Below are positions 14,727 to 18,801 of a DNA stretch of 18,801 bases, in pieces. The notes under the pieces are model-generated. The model worked only from the letters and a program-made list of their open reading frames with translations, made no database searches and was not told the origin of the DNA. The translations under genes and the position numbers were made by a program. Every line of letters begins with the position of its first letter. Position 1 is the stretch's first letter. Source of the stretch: JBBSQE01 sp038258095 (GTDB lineage: Bacteria; Actinomycetota; Thermoleophilia; Solirubrobacterales; 70-9); NCBI GenBank assembly GCA_038258095.1, contig JBBSQE010000030.1:1-18801 (forward strand), read 5' to 3'.

Positions 14727-16259
14727 GTGGGCACCCCGCCGGATCCCATCGACCCGAACGACGTTCGCGACCCCGAGGTCGCGGAGCAACTGGAGGACCG
14801 CGATCCCGACGCGCTGATGCGCCGTCGGGACTTCCTCCAGAGGGCGGCGGTCACCGGCGGGCTCGCCGCGAGCTACGGGACGATCCTGAGCCCCGACGTC
14901 CTGCTCGCCGAGGCGACGAAGAAGCGTCGCCGCCACCTTCCCGCGCCCAGGAACCTCCCGATCGACACCTTCGTCGTCCTGATGATGGAGAACCGCTCGT
15001 TCGACCATTACCTCGGCTGGATGCCCAAGGCCGACGGGCGCCAGAAGGGGCTCGTCTACACCGACCGAAACGGCCAGCAGGTCCCGACGCAGCGGATCAA
15101 CGACGATTTCCAGGGTTGCGCCCATCCCGACCCGAGCCATTCGTGGACCGGGGGCCGGCAGCAGCTGAACGGCGGGGCGATGGACGGGTTCCTGCGATCC
15201 GGATCGAACGACGTGTTCTCGGTCAGCTATTACGACAAGCAGGACATCCCCTTCATCCCGTCGGTGGCCCAGTCGTTCACGACCTTCGACCGGTTCTTCT
15301 GCTCGCTCCTCGCCTCGACCTACCCGAATCGCGAGTACATGCACTCGGCTCAGTCATATGGGCGGAACAACAACGCGCTGCCGATCGCCGAGGGCGGCTT
15401 CCCCGACACGACGATCTTCGCCGCGCTGGCCGCCAAGGGCATCTCGAATCGCTACTTCTACACCGATGTTCCGGTCTCGGCGCTCTGGGGGACTCCCGGC
15501 CTCAACCGCTCCGGCCAGGTGCAGGAGTACTACGAACGCTGCGCGGCCGGGACACTTCCGTCCCTCTCCTTCGTCGATCCGTCGTTCGCCGGTGAGGACC
15601 AGGGAACGTCGGGGGACGAACACCCCCACGGAGACATCCGCTACGGGCAGGCGTTCATGTCGGACGTCGTCCACGCCTTCCTCGAGAGCCCACAGTTCAA
15701 GCGCGGCGCGCTCTTCATCGTCTACGACGAGTGGGGCGGCTTCTTCGACCACGTCAGGCCGCCGCGCGTGCCCGATGACCGCTCGACCGCGAGCGTCGAC
15801 ACCGACTTCGGCCAGATGGGCTTCCGCATCCCCGCGGTGGCGGTCTCCCCCTATGTCCGCCGGAACCACGTCGACCACAACATCTACGGCTTCGAATCCA
15901 TCCTGAAGATGATCCGCTACCGCTTCGGGCTCTCGCCGCTGACCCGCCGCGACGCCTACGCGCGGAACATCGCCCGCTCGTTTGACTTCGACATGCGGCC
16001 GAACTTCAAGCAACCACACCTGCCCGACCCCGCCGCCGTGGTCGGAGCTCCGTGCGCCGCCCCGCCGAGCGGCGGAGACTCGGTGCTGCGCAGCCCCGGA
16101 GCGCCAGGGTCGGATGGGACCGCTCCCGCGCGCCCGAAGGAGCACGACCTCGCTGTCCTTGAGTCCTCCGGGTATCTCGAGCGGCTCGGCTTCGACTACC
16201 GGCCCGCGACGCCGGCACGGACCTTCCGCAACCCGTCCTCCCTCGGACTGAAGCCGTGA
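14727..16259 (+). CDS. Tat-exported phosphoesterase (phospholipase C/acid phosphatase family)
   Basis: Exported phosphoesterase of 510 residues, related to bacterial phospholipase C and acid phosphatase AcpA. A twin-arginine signal, RRRDFLQ at residues 32-38, is followed by a hydrophobic stretch, so it leaves the cell folded. Catalytic motifs: MMENRSFDH with Glu88 and Asn89, STYPNR, EHPHGD at residues 298-303, and YDEWGGFFDHV from residue 333. These Asp/His/Glu residues bind the metal in this family. The likely job is release of phosphate or head groups from phosphoesters outside the membrane. GTG at 14727 is chosen because of the -10 hexamer 7 nt upstream; the ATG at 14817 would start directly at the Tat motif and cannot be excluded. 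The stop overlaps the next start by 4 nt (GTGA). Confidence 0.9.
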   Translation: MGTPPDPIDPNDVRDPEVAEQLEDRDPDALMRRRDFLQRAAVTGGLAASYGTILSPDVLLAEATKKRRRHLPAPRNLPIDTFVVLMMENRSFDHYLGWMPKADGRQKGLVYTDRNGQQVPTQRINDDFQGCAHPDPSHSWTGGRQQLNGGAMDGFLRSGSNDVFSVSYYDKQDIPFIPSVAQSFTTFDRFFCSLLASTYPNREYMHSAQSYGRNNNALPIAEGGFPDTTIFAALAAKGISNRYFYTDVPVSALWGTPGLNRSGQVQEYYERCAAGTLPSLSFVDPSFAGEDQGTSGDEHPHGDIRYGQAFMSDVVHAFLESPQFKRGALFIVYDEWGGFFDHVRPPRVPDDRSTASVDTDFGQMGFRIPAVAVSPYVRRNHVDHNIYGFESILKMIRYRFGLSPLTRRDAYARNIARSFDFDMRPNFKQPHLPDPAAVVGAPCAAPPSGGDSVLRSPGAPGSDGTAPARPKEHDLAVLESSGYLERLGFDYRPATPARTFRNPSSLGLKP

Positions 16260-16849
16260 CCGGAGGGTGGTTGTCGAGGCTCGTGGCCGCCCTGCTCGCC
16301 GCTACGGCCCTTCTCTCGGTCCTCGCAGCGAACGTGGGCGCATCGGTCGACCCGGTCCGGCTGGCCCTCACCACGCCGGCCAAGGTCGCCCTGCGGACAC
16401 ACTTCACGGTTGGGGTGAGGATCTCGGCGGACGTGGGGGCGTTTGACATCGCGGCCCAGCCACTGCGACTGCACGTGCTGCTCGAGCCCGAGTGCGGCGG
16501 TTCGTTCGAAGGCTCCACCGGGCCGAAGGTGATCGATCGGCCGCTCCCAGCCCCGACCGCCGGCAAGGCCTACACGTTCACCGCCAGAGCCCGGTCCGCG
16601 CTCAGGCATTTCAGCCCTCAGACGCTCTGCGTCTTCGTCACCGACGCCGAGCAGCGCCAATTCGGGACGTCGACCGAGGTGACGGTCGCCGCGACCCGCT
16701 CCTGTACGCGTTCCACCAGACGTTTGACGGGCGTCCGGCGGGCGCTGAAACGGGCCACGGGCGACCGGCGGCGCCGGCTCAGGACGAGGGCGCGGAGCAC
16801 AGCGCGGCGCAAGCGCTCCCTCTGCCCCAGGCCGACGACAACTTCCTGA
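16256..16849 (+). CDS. Secreted protein with Arg-rich tail, unknown function
   Basis: A 197-residue protein I do not recognise. Residues 1-29 look like a Sec signal peptide: few charges, a hydrophobic core (LVAALLAATALLSVLA) and a small-residue end (VGAS). A beta-rich middle follows (residues 30-145), with Cys in PECGG and TLCVF that could form a disulfide. The last 50 residues are strongly basic (RRALKR, RRRRLRTR, ARRKR) with two more Cys. The GTG start overlaps the phosphoesterase stop in GTGA, so translation is coupled and the two products probably work together at the cell surface. The basic tail could bind the anionic wall or polyphosphate. Confidence 0.72.
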   Translation: MTGGWLSRLVAALLAATALLSVLAANVGASVDPVRLALTTPAKVALRTHFTVGVRISADVGAFDIAAQPLRLHVLLEPECGGSFEGSTGPKVIDRPLPAPTAGKAYTFTARARSALRHFSPQTLCVFVTDAEQRQFGTSTEVTVAATRSCTRSTRRLTGVRRALKRATGDRRRRLRTRARSTARRKRSLCPRPTTTS

Positions 16850-17059
16850 CGGGCCCGCGGGCTCCGAGATTCCGCTCAGTCAGCTCGATGGCACGGCCGA
16901 TGCGCCTGAGGGTGACACGCCTCGCACCCCGCCCGGAGCCGGGTGTCGAGAATGGAGCAGTTGGATCGTTGACGGGATACAAACCTGGCCGACCGATGAG
17001 TTGTGGTAGTTCCTGAAGTCCAACCCAGTAATCCACGTCCACGCTGACCGGGAGGCTGC
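16850..17059. other. Intergenic region before MMPL gene
   Basis: About 210 nt without a convincing gene. It holds a GCCCGCGGGC palindrome just after the stop of the secreted-protein gene, a possible weak terminator, and a TTGACG at 16969-16974 that could be a -35 element, although no good -10 follows at 16-18 nt. Confidence 0.4.
17050..17055 (+). promoter_or_regulatory. Shine-Dalgarno site of MMPL gene
   Basis: GGGAGG lies 4 nt before the ATG at 17060. It is one of the few clear ribosome sites in the window and fixes this start. Confidence 0.6.
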
Positions 17060-18801
17060 ATGAGCCCCATCAAGAGAGTTCGTTCATTCGGCCATTCCGT
17101 CGCCGAGCTGCCGGGCGGCAGGCGCGCCAAGTTCGCCGTGCTCGGCGTCTGGATCATCATCTTCGCGGCGATCGGGCCGCTCTCGAGCAAGTTCGAGGAT
17201 GCTCAGCAGAACGATCCGGCCGACTACCTGCCGGGCTCCGCAGAGTCGGTCAAGGCGATCAACGTCCTCCAAGGCTTTCCCTCGGGTGACATCGTCGATG
17301 CGGTCACCGTCTTCTACCGCGGGAGCGGCCTCACCCCCGCAGACCGCGCCGCGATCGCCAAGGTCAAGTCCGAGACCGACGCGATCAGCAAGCGGACCGA
17401 TCAGCCGAACCTCGACGGGGTCGGGAAGACCAGAGGGCCGATCCCCTCACGGAACGGAACCACGGCGCTACTGATCACGCCGATCACGGTCGAGACGGGG
17501 ACGAACGAGGCCGGCGAGCTCCTCGTCAACGCGACGGACGACATCAAGGACGAGCTGAACGGCCTCCCGAATGGCCTCGACGCCAAGGTGAGCGGCCCCG
17601 CCGGCTTCTCAGCGGACGCGATCGACGTGTTCAGCGCGATCAACGGGACGCTCCTGCTCGCGACCGGATTGCTGGTCTTGATCCTGCTGATCATCATCTA
17701 CCGCAGTCCGGTCTTCTGGCTGATCCCGTTCTTCTCGGTGATCATGGCCGAGGCGACGTCCCGCGGCCTCGGCTACCTGCTGGCGGAGGCCGGCGTCACG
17801 GTCACGGGCCAGTCGGGGGGCATCCTCCCGGTGCTCGTGTTCGGCGCCGGGACCGACTACGCGCTGCTGCTCGTGTCCCGCTACCGAGAGGAGCTGCGCC
17901 GTCACGAGGACAAGCACGATGCGATCAGGGTCACGCTCGAGAAGACGAGCCCCGTCATCTTCGCGTCCGGCTGCACGGTCATCGCCGCCCTCCTGACCCT
18001 GACCTTCGCCGAGGTGACCGGGACTTCCGGGCTCGGGCCGATCGGCGCGATGGGCGTCGCCCTCGCGATGCTCGCGATGCTGACCGTCCTCCCCGCTCTC
18101 CTGGCGATCTTCGGCCGCCGCGCCTTCTGGCCCTACGTCCCCCAGTACGGCTCGGAGGGGACCGACGTCACGCACGGCGCCTGGCGTGGCATCGCCGAGC
18201 GCGTCGCCGCCAGCCCGCGCCGCGTCATGGTCGGGACCACCGCGCTGCTTCTCGTGCTCGCCTGCGGGCTCGGCTTCCTGAACAGCGACCTGACCTCTGG
18301 CAACGGCTTCCGCGACGACGTCGAGTCCGTCGAGGGGCAGAAGCTGCTCGAGAAGGGCTTCCCCTCCGGTGCCAACGCGCCCACGAACGTCGTCCTCCTC
18401 GACACGTCGAAGGAGGCCGCCGTGCGGACGGCGCTCGAGGGAGCGCCCGGCGTCGAGTCCGTCTCGAAGGGCGTCGAGAAGGGGCCGACCGGCGTGAAGC
18501 TGACCGCCACACTCGACGAGGACCCCTACAGCACCGCCGCCTTCGATCTGATCCCCGGGATACGCGAAGATGTGCGCGCTGTCGCCGGCGACGATGTTCT
18601 GGTCGGCGGGCCGTCGGCCGAGGAGCACGACCTGCGTGAGTCGTCGGCCCGCGACAACAGGCTGATCGTCCCGATCGCGCTCATCGTCGTGTTCTTCATC
18701 CTGATCGCGCTTCTGCGAGCCGTCGTCGCTCCGCTGATCCTGATCGGGACCGTGATCCTCTCGTTCGCCGCCGCGCTCGGGATCGGGTCGTTCTTCTTCG
18801 A
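17060..18801 (+). CDS. MMPL/RND-family transporter (3' partial)
   Basis: Large inner-membrane transporter of the MmpL/ActII-3 branch of the RND superfamily, which exports lipids, drugs or other hydrophobic compounds using the proton gradient. The frame starts at ATG 17060 behind GGGAGG and stays open to the right edge (580 codons seen; the family usually has 700-1000). The layout fits: one helix at residues 22-40, an outer domain at about 45-190, then a cluster of helices from residue 193. The hallmark GAGTDYALLLVSRYREEL motif of helix 4 and its loop includes the Asp-Tyr pair used for proton relay. A second outer domain begins near residue 415, and the next helix cluster has begun at the edge. 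No regulator or partner protein is visible, so the substrate is unknown. Confidence 0.92.
   Translation, partial: MSPIKRVRSFGHSVAELPGGRRAKFAVLGVWIIIFAAIGPLSSKFEDAQQNDPADYLPGSAESVKAINVLQGFPSGDIVDAVTVFYRGSGLTPADRAAIAKVKSETDAISKRTDQPNLDGVGKTRGPIPSRNGTTALLITPITVETGTNEAGELLVNATDDIKDELNGLPNGLDAKVSGPAGFSADAIDVFSAINGTLLLATGLLVLILLIIIYRSPVFWLIPFFSVIMAEATSRGLGYLLAEAGVTVTGQSGGILPVLVFGAGTDYALLLVSRYREELRRHEDKHDAIRVTLEKTSPVIFASGCTVIAALLTLTFAEVTGTSGLGPIGAMGVALAMLAMLTVLPALLAIFGRRAFWPYVPQYGSEGTDVTHGAWRGIAERVAASPRRVMVGTTALLLVLACGLGFLNSDLTSGNGFRDDVESVEGQKLLEKGFPSGANAPTNVVLLDTSKEAAVRTALEGAPGVESVSKGVEKGPTGVKLTATLDEDPYSTAAFDLIPGIREDVRAVAGDDVLVGGPSAEEHDLRESSARDNRLIVPIALIVVFFILIALLRAVVAPLILIGTVILSFAAALGIGSFFF

Noticed and set aside
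16492..17016. 174-codon plus-strand frame running past the secreted-protein gene
   Set aside because: It overlaps the coupled secreted-protein frame, lacks a signal peptide or motif, and looks like an out-of-frame reading.

Overview
The window is GC-rich throughout, with GC-ending codons, frequent GTG starts and mostly short intergenic gaps. Together with the protein families present (polyamine-type ABC permeases, MMPL transporter, Tat-exported phosphoesterase, FAD monooxygenase) this suggests a high-GC actinobacterium, perhaps of the Thermoleophilia/Solirubrobacterales. That placement is an inference from composition and general resemblance. No tRNA, rRNA, CRISPR array, insertion sequence or prophage gene was seen. 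Apart from one gene with an in-frame stop, the window looks like ordinary, densely packed chromosome.

Left part, 1-8287, plus strand: a nitrogen/polyamine block. It starts inside a PotB-like permease gene, followed by a PotC-like permease, a CoA-acylating methylmalonate-semialdehyde-type dehydrogenase, a second aldehyde dehydrogenase broken by an in-frame TAG, a short Orn/Lys/Arg decarboxylase, an arginine-deiminase-fold enzyme and an M20 carbamoyl-amide hydrolase. The last three lie nearly head to tail (13 nt and 1 nt gaps). By family chemistry they could turn arginine into putrescine by either order of steps (agmatine and N-carbamoylputrescine, or citrulline and ornithine). The permeases could bring in polyamines and the dehydrogenases could oxidise the resulting aldehydes. 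This is the most interesting hypothesis in the window.

Middle, 8312-13211: a glyoxalase-I-like gene on the minus strand is divergent from an enolase-superfamily gene across a 204 nt region holding a 38 nt inverted repeat. The enolase-like gene is followed by an FAD monooxygenase, then a ferritin with a complete ferroxidase site, then a 12-helix sugar transporter.

Right part, 13330-18801: an APC-like membrane protein and a 42-codon zinc-ribbon protein form a minus-strand pair. The zinc-ribbon protein has no normal start codon. They are divergent from a Tat-exported phosphoesterase, which is translationally coupled to a secreted protein with an Arg-rich tail. The window ends inside an MMPL/RND transporter gene.

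A recurring signal ties much of this together. Eight start sites have a TAnnnT hexamer ending exactly 6 or 7 nt before the start codon, the geometry of a -10 element feeding a leaderless mRNA. It fixes several GTG starts, suggests that the two genes at 3159 and 4701 can be transcribed separately, and gives the best evidence for the ATC start of the zinc-ribbon gene. The MMPL gene, by contrast, has a clear Shine-Dalgarno sequence.
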